Below the pieces are notes generated by a model. The model saw only the letters and a list, made by a program, of their open reading frames with translations, was not told the origin of the DNA and searched no databases. From NCBI GenBank assembly GCA_014607495.2, contig CP053169.1, positions 3,968,001 through 4,032,000 of the forward strand: a stretch of DNA of 64,000 bases. Reading direction: 5' to 3'. Below, one piece after another: positions 21,601 through 33,900 of this stretch. Numbering within the stretch: the first letter of the stretch is position 1; each line of letters starts with the position of its first letter. The DNA is from Carposina sasakii (taxonomy: Eukaryota; Arthropoda; Insecta; Lepidoptera; Carposinidae). The position numbers and the translations under genes are program-made.

Positions 21601-24165
21601 CCCTATAGAACATACAATACCTAAAAAAGGTAAAAAAAAAACATTCAATCACCAACCCATCACCCAAATTCGCTTTAAATTTGACAGACACAGCAGAGAC
21701 GTTGAAAAACAATTTCTCAAGCATGGTCCTAAAGGAGCATACGAGACTGATGTTGGCCGAAGGTCAGTGGAGTGTACACCATCGTTTGTCATCCACGCAC
21801 GTCATTGGAGCAAGATGGATGATGGAGGCGATAATTATCGAGAGCTCGACAGAAGGGCCCTTTGTTCGCCATCGGATTTTTTGTCTATTAAACATGATTA
21901 AATTGCTTTGGGAGTAGTAACTTGGTTGTTCGGCTTTGCACAACTTATTACGCGTTTTGGGGTTATTAATTTTTGTATCGTTTTCTATTTTAGGTACTAG
22001 ACTTCTGCTTGCTTGTGGAAGGTATTCAATTCTACTAATTCAGAATATATGATAATAAGTGAATAAATAAACATAAGTACATTTTTTTACTGTTCTATAA
22101 CACTGACTATAAAATACGTAGGTATCAACTTAATTAATTTTTTACCTATAAACTCCAAATTTTTTATATTCAAAGTATTTAACATTAGTATTTAACTGTA
22201 GGTACTTTTGTACTATTGACATCAACAAATTTATCACTGTTAATCATATGTACGGTTTATTTACGTGATATTTTCTTCACACACTAGGATATCTGAAATC
22301 AGCTTTCAGATTACGAGATTCGAAAGAATATTTTTAAAAGCTTCAGTCTAAACCTTCAAAACTTATTCATTCATCCTCTTTGCCGTTTGTAAAAAAAATC
22401 ACACAATGACGTCATAACATCGCACTTAAAAATTTAACAAAAATATTCCAGAGATGAATCGGAACAAACCAAAAAGAGCGTAAGTCGTAAATTAGAAAAT
22501 TTATTCTCTTACCAAACTGGTTTGAGCTGCATCGGTTCTGGGAGCTTTACGCGACACCGCTACCAACATTAAAACAGTGTAGATAGTAAACGTCGCTGTA
22601 AACTAAACTAAAAATGCCCATTTTGAATACTTAATCGCTGTTTAAAGGTATAGGCCGTTTTATGCTTTAGTAAAACGGGAATTTTGTTAGACTACGATTA
22701 TTTAGTGTGTACAGGTTGTAGGATAAAAGATAGGCAGTAAAGTACAACTTTAGGTGTCGGCGTAGGTGGAGTGAATGAAATCTAATTTCTAGTTCCTAAG
22801 CCCTTTTATACGATTCTCGCAAGATAATAAATTCAGCAGTACGTAGGTATCTATCTATGTCCCTTTAAGACCTAATGTTTTCAGTATATTGAAAAGGGTA
22901 TAAAATATTGAACAATAGTAACTACTAGGTAGGTACAAATTGTTCCATATCCATTAACCATTAAACATATTCTTCTCAAGATTTTATTAGATCTTATCGA
23001 CTTAGGACTTAAAACTGAAAGTTTCCGTATGCACATTATTGATGACACATTCAACATAGTAATCTTTCAAGGCTGAATTACGCGGGTAGATCAAAAAAAT
23101 TTAATGTTGCCATTTTATTTCTCAGAACAGTATGTTTTGGCAGTTCTTGAAGGAACGCCCTGTAGCATTTAACTATTTACCAAAGCCTCGTATTTATTGC
23201 ATTGAAGTTTGTTATCTTTATGACTAACAAAGTATGTAAACCATGGCAAATATACTTGCACATTATTTGCAAACCTACCTACCCAATTGTTATTTGTTTC
23301 ATTTTAGCCAAGCTGCAGTTACGATGTGTCATATTAAATCACATGAGATTGGGATTATGTGAAAGAAACAAACACGGTATATGTAATTTAAACAATTAAA
23401 GAAACTACTCATCACGTATGTGTATAGTATGTATACGTAAGCCCAAAAAATACGACGCCGCAGTAGTAAAATTCATCATTGTTTACCAAACAGTTTTGTA
23501 AATATTAATTTGCTAGAGTCCAGCTGTTATTTGCTAGTAGTAAACTTAAGTGCATACTATCGTAGCTCCATTAATTAGTGATTTAAACGGTGGTTTGTGT
23601 ACAAAGTTTTATCATAACTATGGACCGTTAAACTTTGCGCTAGTTGAGATTTTTGAGATGCCCGTTAAAATTGCTAGTGGGTATTTATCATAAATAACAT
23701 ACCTGCGCAGAAATTAAATAACTTTATTTTACAGCCACATATGACATTCGCAGTCTTCGTATATAGGAGAGGCTCTCACATAATTGTATTTAATTGAATT
23801 ACAGAATATAAGTATGTAGATAACTAAAGTAGAACTGATTCCACTGTGCGAGCATAACGCTGGTATAAGCAGCCTAGTGCTTTAAAGGGTAGGGCCCTTC
23901 TACTGACCTAAAATTGTCTACACGCTAAAGTGGCTAACAATTTCGGTTTAACGCACCTTAAGAGTTTATGGTGACCCCATTTCCTGTAATAGCAAATACA
24001 CAGACCTACGAGTAGCACAGTACAACAAAATAAATGAACACCGTCAGTCTGCATGATACTGGTTCCTTATGCGCAGGAGCAGTGAAGATGGTTCTACACT
24101 TTACACTAGTAATAGAAATATAACCTATATTTCTATTACACTAGTATACACCTATTAATTTAAAG
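21601..24165. other. Intergenic sequence, no gene seen
   Basis: Only short open frames without splice context or motifs. Confidence 0.35.
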
Positions 24166-24365
24166 ATTTGGCTAGTGTATAGCTATCGGGATGAAAAATA
24201 ATGTTGCCAATATGTAATTTAGAAAAGAGATGGTAAAATTCGTCATCCGAGTAATTGACCCGGTAGCTCAGTGGTTAGAGCACTAGCACGTTATGCAGAG
24301 GTCGTGGGTTCGATTCCCACACGGGTGAAGAATTTTTTCCATTTCTTTATTAATAATTTTATAAT
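24166..24365 (+). mobile_element. Repeat with embedded tRNA-like module, copy 4
   Basis: The leader starts at 'gatttggctagtgtatagct', 5' truncated relative to copies 1 and 3. The tRNA-like block and the 'ccatttctttattaataat' tail follow. Confidence 0.7.
24257..24327 (+). repeat. tRNA-like module, copy 4
   Basis: A box TAGCTCAGTGG and B box GGTTCGATTCC are intact. The loop is ACGTTAT; read as an anticodon this would be GTT, but T33 is missing. Confidence 0.6.
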
Positions 24366-24778
24366 AATTTTCGTGCCTGGATGTAACGGGACAAACGGAA
24401 TGTCGACAGACCCGGCGTAGATACTCCGACGGAATGCGTAGATTCAACTCTTTGACAGCTGTCAAATAAACTTCTCAGACTACCCGCATTTCCATTAAAA
24501 TATTATTCCAGAATGGAAGGTAAAGGGCCCATACAGCCAGTCTTTAGTAATAAAATAATTTCATTTATTTTTAATATATGATAATAACGAATGGCAACAG
24601 CTAGTGGAGAGTAAAACAGTGAATAATTTTAAAATACTTTGAATAATCTCCATATCCTTCTGTGCATGTCATAACTCGACTAAGTAACATAGACATTTTT
24701 CCTCAGACTATAAACTAGCAAATTGTCACTGATCTTTCATGAGCCAGCAGCTCTGGCTAACCCATTCTGAGTCGTATG

Positions 24779-25151
24779 AATACAGGATGTTTTTTAGAGG
24801 GTACGTACTCTATATATCAAATAAAGTAAGTTTATGCCAAAAAAATGCTGGGAAACGATGTAATTTTTTATATATATTTTTATATTACTTGTTTGGGCGA
24901 AATTTATAGTGTCCAGTGTTTATGCTGGTTTTTTCATAGACAGATATTAATTATTTCTCGTGAAAAAATCTTGCTACACGCGTCACTGTGCATTTATGCA
25001 GAAAAACGCAGTCTATTTACTCAACTTTGGACCCTAATATTTTGGAAACCAGACACTTTCCAGGTATGCTTCCATTAAGAAAAATGATCGTGATGATGAG
25101 GAGATTCTGTAGTTTTCGGGAACGTTGACGATCAAAAATCGCCCTGTATAC
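24779..25151 (-). mobile_element. ACAGGATG-family MITE, copy 4
   Basis: Minus orientation, ends TACAGGATGTTTTTTAGAG and AAAATCGCCCTGTATA. It retains the central 'tgtttatgctggttttttca' block missing from copy 3. Confidence 0.75.
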
Positions 25152-25985
25152 TTATGTTGTGTTGTATGTTGGATAAGCTATCTGTGACGATAGTGTCGTC
25201 ATTTCCTGCCCAACCTTTATAAATGCCACCCTAGGGGTAGGTTAGATAAGAGAGCCTTTAGGTCTATAATGTCTATGATTTCTCCCCTAATCTCACGTAA
25301 CCTTAACAATGGTAACTATTTAAATATTAAATTACTTATTGAGAGTTAAACTGTTTGCGAAAATTAAGAGGTCTTAGACAAACAGCCTTTGTCTTGATTT
25401 TCCCTTAGAGGATTAGAGGGAAAACTTTTAAATCGTTAAATATGTAGGTACTTTACTTTTACTTCAGGAAAAACCATAATGTAGAACGTTTCTTTCTATA
25501 TGCCTCTTATTGCTATAATATTAATGTGTTTCCCTTCACTATGTACTATTTTATTCTACTGATTATTGTAAATGTAAAAGTATCAGTACTGATATGGGCA
25601 GCTGCATTTCCTTCCGAAATGTCAAAAGAGTCGACTCAGAGCTGTTCCCTTAGCCCCTATACAGTCAAAATAAACTAAAAAATTTATAACGTGAGACAAA
25701 TTCGCATAGAGCTGAAAATTAATAGACACATTGAGTATAAATGAAATCCCCATCGATCCCACGTGTACAATTTTTTTTAGCCAAAATCAAACATAAAAAA
25801 TTAAGGTTTTTTTCAGTTTTCTCGAAAACGGTAAGTTTTATCATGAAAATAGTTAAGTCATAAGTTGTAGTAATATGCGAGCATACTCCGAGTTTAAATT
25901 CAGACTTTTCCTTAATTTATGCCTGTGATGTCAAACAAAGGTTCAGAAACGATGCCTCAATACAATGACTGCAATACTACAAGGA
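25152..25985. other. Intergenic sequence, no gene seen
   Basis: No motif or supported frame. Confidence 0.35.
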
Positions 25986-26140
25986 GTGCAATAAAAGGGT
26001 TATGAAAATAGCCCATTGTAGAACCTATCCACAAAATATTGAGACTATGCGGATACTATGTGTTGAGAAATTCCTAGACAACTTAATAATGTTCATTACA
26101 ATCTGGTCACGTGATTTCGATCTCAAAATATGTCTACCTG
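25986..26140. repeat. Degenerate TACAGGGTGTAACA fold-back element
   Basis: 'gttatgaaaatagcccattg', 'aacctatccacaaaat' and 'cacgtgatttcgatctcaaa' match the arms of the elements at 49407, 50212 and 53226, with decayed ends. Confidence 0.5.
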
Positions 26141-26529
26141 TTATGTTTTATATAAATATCAATGAGCTGTTTTCGTATCATTTAGCTTAAAATAACCCTT
26201 CTGTTACACGCATTATATTTATCGAAGAATCGTTTCCCTTGTAACATTTTTCATCCAACCAAACACACCTCCCAAAGGCTTCTGAGTCTATTTTTTAAAA
26301 TAGGGCGGTACACCCATTACATATAGCATCAGTATCTGTCGCTGCACATGGGATTTTTAATAGTATTCCGCCCACCAATCCTACCTATCCAAAGACACTC
26401 ATCGGTGAATAAAGACCTCTGACATTAGCGCTAGTGTCTTTGTAACTCTAGCTCTGTTGTATTTATTTTAATTTAGTTTTATTAAAATCCGGGAGACTTG
26501 GTTATTGGAAGATACCGAGATACGCATCA

Positions 26530-26793
26530 GTGGCCAGCTCTGTAAACGCCTACGTCGAAACAAATGAGCCATGCATGGGTTTTGTAAACCATGTTTTATA
26601 TGGATCTGGTAATAGTGTAATTAGGGTTATTTTAAAGTTGGTTTTTAAAAGATTGGTCGAAGCATCCCATGACCGGAGGGCTGGTGCCTATTTTGGCCAA
26701 CGCGTAAGCCTTGCTATACAGCGGGGCAACGCGGCCAGCCTTTTGGGCACGCTGCCATCGGTGGAGGATTTGCAGGCCGTCTTTTATTTGTAA
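26530..26793 (+). CDS. Putative C-terminal fragment of a retrotransposon protein
   Basis: An open frame ending in TAA. Its most telling stretch is YFGQRVSLAIQRGNAASLLG near the C-terminus. I associate the 'QR(I/V)S(L/I)AxQRGNAA..lGT' pattern with the C-terminal tails of insect non-LTR retrotransposon proteins; this is recall, not a search. A short AT-rich 3' region with AATAAATAAAA follows (about 26860-26875), consistent with a 5'-truncated insertion. There is no catalytic motif in the fragment. Confidence 0.35.
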   Translation: MASSVNAYVETNEPCMGFVNHVLYGSGNSVIRVILKLVFKRLVEASHDRRAGAYFGQRVSLAIQRGNAASLLGTLPSVEDLQAVFYL

Positions 26794-26879
26794 ATATTTG
26801 GAGTTAATAGGTAGTTAATATTTAATTTTAATTTTAGGTTCTATTATTGTTATTTTAAAATAAATAAAAGTTTCAAAAA

Positions 26880-27727
26880 TATATATTTGAGATCCGCATT
26901 TAGATCGGTAGTAGTAAGTTCACGTTTAGGTTCTCTGATATACCTATAGATACTCGTAAGTAGGCCCATAGAATCCGTTTCATGGAATAACTCCCTTGCG
27001 TGGTTTAGGAACGAGTATTTTTATATAAGTACAGTGACAGAGAAAATGTGTTCGATTCTGACTGCGACACTTGGACCTAAACTTAATATTAGTCCTAGTC
27101 CTGACGCTTTATGTCTCCGCAATTAATATTAAGAATGAAGAGGGACAGACTTTTTAGTGTGGCACGGGCAGAATGTGAACAGAATTGCCCAAAATGTACC
27201 TAGTAATGCACACCTAGCGCCATCGCTAAAATGAATTATTTGATGAAACGCACTATATTACTACCTAGGCAGGTACTCTCATCTGCGATTGTATGCAACC
27301 ATCACTTTGTATCCAACTCAACATGCTATGTTTAGTAAATTGCAGACTCCAATTACCTAAAGGTTTTACCAGACTGCAGCATTTTTTAATACGTCACAGC
27401 GGGTATACATGATTGAAAGCCTACTGCTGAACGAAGACCTCCTAGATCACGACTGGCTGGAAGCAGCCAGTGAATGATAAATGAGATACCAGCGATCCTG
27501 ATCTTGTTGTCGACGTCCGACGTCTGTCCACCTCGAGGCCTACTTCTGATAATGCGCTTTACCCCAATCTCTAACTCTTTGCTTTCTAGTCGTTTAATCT
27601 AAATGTGGCTCCTCAATCTAGACTCACCTTAACACTTAACACGGAAGGTAAAACGCACAAAAGCCAAAACAACTAGTATCAACAAGTAGAAAGAAAGTAG
27701 ACAGAGCATTTCATATCAACATTGAAA
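26880..27727. other. Upstream region of the secreted-protein gene
   Basis: Includes a scrap of a repeat at 27050-27180 (relatives near 30140 and 54760). No TATA box was recognised immediately before 27728. Confidence 0.35.
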
Positions 27728-27976
27728 ATGCCTGCAATGTGCACGCGCGTGATTATTTTAATTTCCATGACTGTCCACTGCCTTGCAGTGAGCAAGCAAG
27801 ACTTCAAAAAGAACAAGAATATGTGTACTAGAATTAACGAAATAACCTTTTTTAATACCACTATGTTGATAAATACTTCGTGGCGCGAGTATTATGTTTT
27901 CAAAATGTATTTACCGACTGTGAAGGAAGCGAGAGTGTTCTGTGAAAAGATCAATTTTTTCGATGCGTCCGATGAG
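27728..27976 (+). CDS. Exon 1 of the secreted-protein gene
   Basis: 83 codons from ATG; ends at DASDE before GAG|GTAAGT, phase 0. It carries the signal peptide and both early sequons. Confidence 0.75.
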
Positions 27977-30900
27977 GTAAGTAATACCTTGCATATATAC
28001 ATACACACGGTTGACGTAAGCTTGTGTCGCCAACGTGAATATATTATCCAACACTAGCTCAGTTCAGGCCATGAGGATACTTTTCCACCTTGTATGAGAT
28101 TTTGTATGATTGTTTATATGTTAGTTGTGTAATCTGTGGTTGCTATTGCTAGGGATGTATATTCAACTATCAAAATCTTTGATCATGGTAAGTAAGTATA
28201 TAAATTAATTTGATTGGTGGACACCATGGCGGAATAAGATGTCTTAAGTGTGCTAATGTCATACTTACTGCCTCGATGCACCTTTAGACTTTTCGGTGCC
28301 TCACAATTCCAGTCCTTGACACTTAGATTGCATTACTGTACGTTACAGTATATTAGTAATGTAGTAAATTACAGCAATGTAATCTAAGTATCATGGACTG
28401 GAATTGCACCGAAAAGTCTACAGGTGCATCGAGGCAGTTAGTATGACATTAGCACTCTATAATATCTTATTCCTCTACGGTGGACACATAATATAGTACA
28501 TCTCTATGGAAAGGCAGTCGTAGCGTGAATGAACTTTAGGTCTTACTAACAGAATTTCAGATACTATCAGAAAAACAATTATTATCTGACCATTTTCTGC
28601 AGATAATCGACTGGTTTCGAAAATGTCTCAAAGACTTGAAGTATTTCAAAGAGCATTGGGATGATGCAACCCTGTACATGAACGGGCACACCCATTCGCT
28701 GTTATTCCCTGTACCTTCGGAGGTGGATGGGGTCTTCAGCACCATTAGCATGTATATAGGAGAGAAGGCTCCATACTTTCTGGAACCTGGTAAGGCAAAT
28801 TGTCCATATTATCCAGTTTAAAATACTGGGTGTAAAAAGACAACTTTGTTCTTTTAACACTTCGTATACTTTGTAACATCACGATCATTTTTTTCTATGG
28901 ATTCCAAGATATTCTAAGATATTAAGGTCCAAAGTTACACTAATATTATCATTTTTTTTTTTACATAAATCCATCTGAATTCGGTTAACAAACATTTTTT
29001 TTCAAAGATACCATATCAAAATGTTATAATGTTAGTTTTGTAGGTACATTTGTACTTTACGCAACAAACGAATACATTGCTTGCAATAAAATGACAGTGT
29101 TTTTCATAATTTTTTTGTCGTTTCCCAGGGTTGGTTCCATAGAAGAAAATGATCGTAACCTTACAAAGAATACAAGGTATTGAAAAATCATCGTTGTCTT
29201 TTTACACCCTGTAGACTTTACTTACACACACGGCTGTGCTTCCGAAATGGGGAGCCAGAACTGATCCCGTCTGATGCGGGGCTTCACTAGAATACATCAG
29301 CTGCATCACCTTCCATGCATGTCGTAAAAGTTGACAAGGAACTTGGGAAATCTCTCAGGCTTTAAGCTGGCAACTTGTCAATGATCATCTACATCTGCCC
29401 CCCTATGTTAGACGCGGATGTGAGATCTTCTTTATCATCCTGCATTAGGTACCCATTTTATAGACTTTATGTATAGGTAGAAATAACCTGTAAAGAACCA
29501 AACTATCGCAGTATAATTATTAAGGTGTATAAGACTATTTTTTATTATTTTCATATATAATATTCATGTGAACTACCTACAGCTGCTTATCTTCCCGGGC
29601 ATACTGTACAAGTCAGTAGAGGGACAAGAGGGTCTTGGTGTTTTGTAAGCGATGGGCTGACCACCTGTCACTACTAACCGAACTTGTACATCTCAACTAT
29701 ACCCTCAAAATTGGTCAGAAGTGGCACCATGTGGTTCTATCGGCCCTTGGTACTCTGCCTACCCCGTAAGGGATAAAGGCGTGATTATATGTATGTATGT
29801 ATGTATTATTTTCATGAGACACAAACAGTATGTACTATTAACACAAATTTTTCCCCAAAGTGCTATGCTACGTTGCTATGGATGTGATATCCACTTATCA
29901 AATTCATACACATTATGAACGGATAAATATTAGTAGCAATCTATATATCAGTGACTTATCTATGTATTTATATAAACTTGACCACCAGATTAGCTTTTTA
30001 CGCATAAACCTAAAATGAAAAAATCTGATTTGAAAAAAAATGTTAAGACGTCAAATGAACGTAATTTAAATTAAATGTAGGTAGTCGCCAACTGTCAAAA
30101 AAGTGTCTGATTGTCAGAATAGCTTTTGACATGCTTAAACCTTAATTTTTAGGTTTACGTTTAGATTTAAATTAAGTGTGACTGCCGGAATCGACCTTAT
30201 TGTGTTTGACTGAACTAACTTCACTCAATTGTTTTGGCTTCCCGGAATCTTTTTACTAATATTCGTTCTTTCAAATTCAAATTTCGAGTTCAAATTGACT
30301 TCAAAGTATTAAATATTACAAAATTTTGTATGGGAGTATAGAAAAGGGTTGCTTTGAGACTCTTTCAGACATTTACCGTGTTATTACAAAAGAATTCAAA
30401 CATTTTTTAAGCTAAACATGGCCTAAATTTGACAGATATGCTATACATTTTGCTGTCAAATCTAACTTTAGGCGCTCTTTTGTAATAACACCGTTATTTT
30501 TTAAATTTTCTCTCCGTTGGAACCATCCATGTACTTCAAGGAATACGGTAAAAAAACATAATTTAAAAAATCCAAAGACGCGACTGCGTAAACAAGAACC
30601 AAACTATGTACCTACATAATAAAAAAACTGAAAAGAAAAAAACAAGCACTTAGATGTCCGGTGATTTAGAATAATATTATTATGGAATGAATGCTATTGA
30701 ATAAAATAAAATATTTTCTAATGATGTAACATAACAACTGAAAAGCCAGAATCCATTGAAATATTAGTTTGGCTGTCGGATACCTAATGGATCCCGACTG
30801 TTCAGTTGTTATGTTAACATCATTAGAAAATATTTTATTTTCTTCAATACATAGTATTCTATCCATAATAGGTAATATTATTCTAGACCACCGGACATCT

Positions 30901-33900
30901 AAGTGCTTGTTTTTTACCCGACTGCGCGACGCAAAGGAGTGGTATTGTGTTTAACAGCCTATGTATGTATGTTCCTTTGAAGCACTACACAGACCAAACG
31001 GTAGTCCCTTTCTTCTCCAAATATCGATCGTCCGAAAATCATAATCCCTAACAAGCTATCTATAATCACCACTTTCCATAATGTTCACGTATACGAAATT
31101 GTATATTACCTAATTGTCTTTAATCCTAATACTTTTGTGCCATAAGATCGGGTGCTATAATGATTAGATGTCCTAATTTTTCTTGCTATAAAGTCACATA
31201 TGCTAAGTGTTATGTTGTATAATGTATGTTAGACCGAATGGTGGTTTATAATAATATTGTTAATAGGAATATTTCTAGAGCATTATTTAATACAATGACT
31301 TTTAAAAAAAAATTAACCGACTTCAAACTTTAACTAAAAAGCGATAAATAACGTAACTAATTTATCTACTTAATACATATTAAATATCTAAAATTATTTA
31401 AATATTTACAACTTAATACCTAATACTTTAACAAAGTCATATTTAACTATTTAAATATTTATAATTATCATTTATTTTTTGGAGTCGGTGCCAGCCTAGG
31501 TAACGTAGTCTGTTGTGTTGATGGACGCCCGCGACTGGGAAGCCACACACATGGCAAAATACAATACGGTGTAGTAGGCAGGGCACGCGGTAATGCAATT
31601 TCCTATTCTTGGTTTTACTATGCATTTTAGTGTCGGTCAGTTTTCTTAATTACATTTATTTGTTTGGCTGGCACCGACTCCATTAAGGCGTTCTGTAGCT
31701 TCATCATCAGCACAGCAGCATCAGATGTTGATTCAAGTAACAAGACATCCCTACATATACTAAATAGTTTTCATCGACCAATTGCTCTACTGTCTCCCAA
31801 CTCCTAACCGTTAAGGAGTTCTGTAGCTTCATCGTCAGCACAGCAGCATCAGATGTTGATTCAAGTAACACGTTAGCCCTGCATACTACTAAATAGTTTC
31901 CATCGACCAATTGCAGACTGTCTCCCAACTCCTAACCGTTAAGGAGTTCTGTAGCTTCATCGTCAGCACAGCAGCATCAGATGTTGATTCAAGTAACACG
32001 TTAGCCCTGCATACTACTAAATAGTTTCCATTGACCAATTGCAGTACTGTATCCCAACTCCTAACCGTTAAGGAGTTCTGTAGCTTCATCATCACCACAG
32101 CAGCATTAGATGTTGATACCCTGAAGCATATACCTGAGTAAGACATGATTACGTAACAAAGGCACCATACGAGCATACAATTTTCGGTGGTTGCCCTAGA
32201 TTTCTCCTGGATCCCATCATCAGATCCTGACCTGGTGAAAATGGGACCACCTCAGAAGTGAACTCTATCCAACAAAAAAACATTTTTGAAATCCGTCTAT
32301 AATTGACGGAAATATCGGTGAACATACATAAAAAATAAAAATAAATACGAGTATATATAATTATACATACAGACGAATTGAGAACCTCCTCCTTTTTTTG
32401 AAGTTGGTTAAAAATTTGGATGAATAAAAAAAACAGGCACTTAAATCGACTCATTTTCCCCGACTCCACGCAGTCTTGTCTGCCCTACCCCTAGAGTGCA
32501 ATGTAAAAGTGCGAAGGCGCGGAGGGTCGAGGCGGCCCGCGAGCTGGAAGCAGGTGAATGCAACGCTCACCGCCGCGGCTGAGGCTGACCGGATTTGAAT
32601 TTGAATTTGAATCCATCTGCGACGATAAGCTCGAGTGGGACCGCCGGAGTCCCGCAGCGCCGGAACCGTGACAGAAACCATGCCTGCTGCATGTTTGCTT
32701 GTATGCTGCATGCTTGTTTGCATATTACATGCTTGCGTGCATCCTGCATGCTTGCTTGCATACTACATGCTTGCGTGCATATTGCATAGCTGATTAAACA
32801 AAAAAGTTGTTATGGGAAGGTTAGGTCCATTAGGACTTACAACTATTATAGAAAAGCATTTTATGTCTTATGAATATTATAGATTGTGATATTTATACCA
32901 AAAAAAAGAGGTCATATTATATTTAGGGATTTCGGTTATGAGACATTAAGTTAGGGCTATTATAGACACATGATGATTTCAAAATATTATGACACGTTTT
33001 TTTTTTTTTTAATATTCACACACTACACAACACATTAATGTCCCACATTAAGACAGGTCTTGTGTCGTGGGTACTAAGCAAGTATATAAATACATAGATA
33101 GTATAGAAACATCCATGACTCGGAAACAAACATCAATATTCATCATATCAATGTTTGCACCTACCGGGAATCGAACCCAGGATCTATGGCGTCGCAGGCA
33201 GGGTCACTACCTACTAGACCAAGCGGCCGTCGTTAGACGTTCATTATGTTTTATTATTAACCTTATTATTAACCTTAAACGTTAGATTATGTATAAAAAA
33301 ATGTATGAGACAAAATAGAGAACCATTCAACGATACCCCATATTTTCATTTTCTCAATATGGCGTCCAGTAGTCGCCATATTGGATTTTCACTAACGTCA
33401 TGTCTTTAGTGACACTCTCCGGATTAAAAGGAATCGATTGACGTGTGAAACATAAAAATCGGCCCAGGCGTTTGGTCTGTATAGTGCTTCAAAGGAACAT
33501 ACACACATAGACTGTTAAACACATTACCACTCCTTTGCGTCGCGCAGTCGGGTAAAAAAGAATTAGCCAAATCAGACGTGGTCGTCCTTGGCGCAAAAAT
33601 ACGCTTCGGGTTACGGGCCTTGGGGCAACCCCCGTACCCAGGCAATATTCTCGGAGCCACATGGGTCAGAGAGTCTGACCCATTTGGGAAGGAAAAGATG
33701 CGGCTGGCCGGGGGGACGCGGGCCGGGCTAGTGGACCCCTGGTATTACCAGGGTGCACCCGGCCACTTGAGCTGCCACTGCCACCACCCAGTTCGTGAAA
33801 GAGAAGAAAAGGAAGGAAGATGCGAAATCGGTTCAGCCGTTCTGGAGATCCGCGCTCTATGAAATTAGCGATTCATTTTTATATTGTATACTAGATGGCG

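Noticed and set aside
7041..24327. Four functional tRNA genes
   Set aside because: Anticodon loops lack T33 and vary among copies, stems are imperfect, and each block is part of a longer repeat.
31683..32122. CRISPR-like array
   Set aside because: The 128-bp units are contiguous tandem copies without unique spacers, in a eukaryotic intron.
32451..32789. Overlapping open frames on both strands
   Set aside because: Explained by the GC-rich patch and the 20-bp minisatellite, whose period creates open frames.
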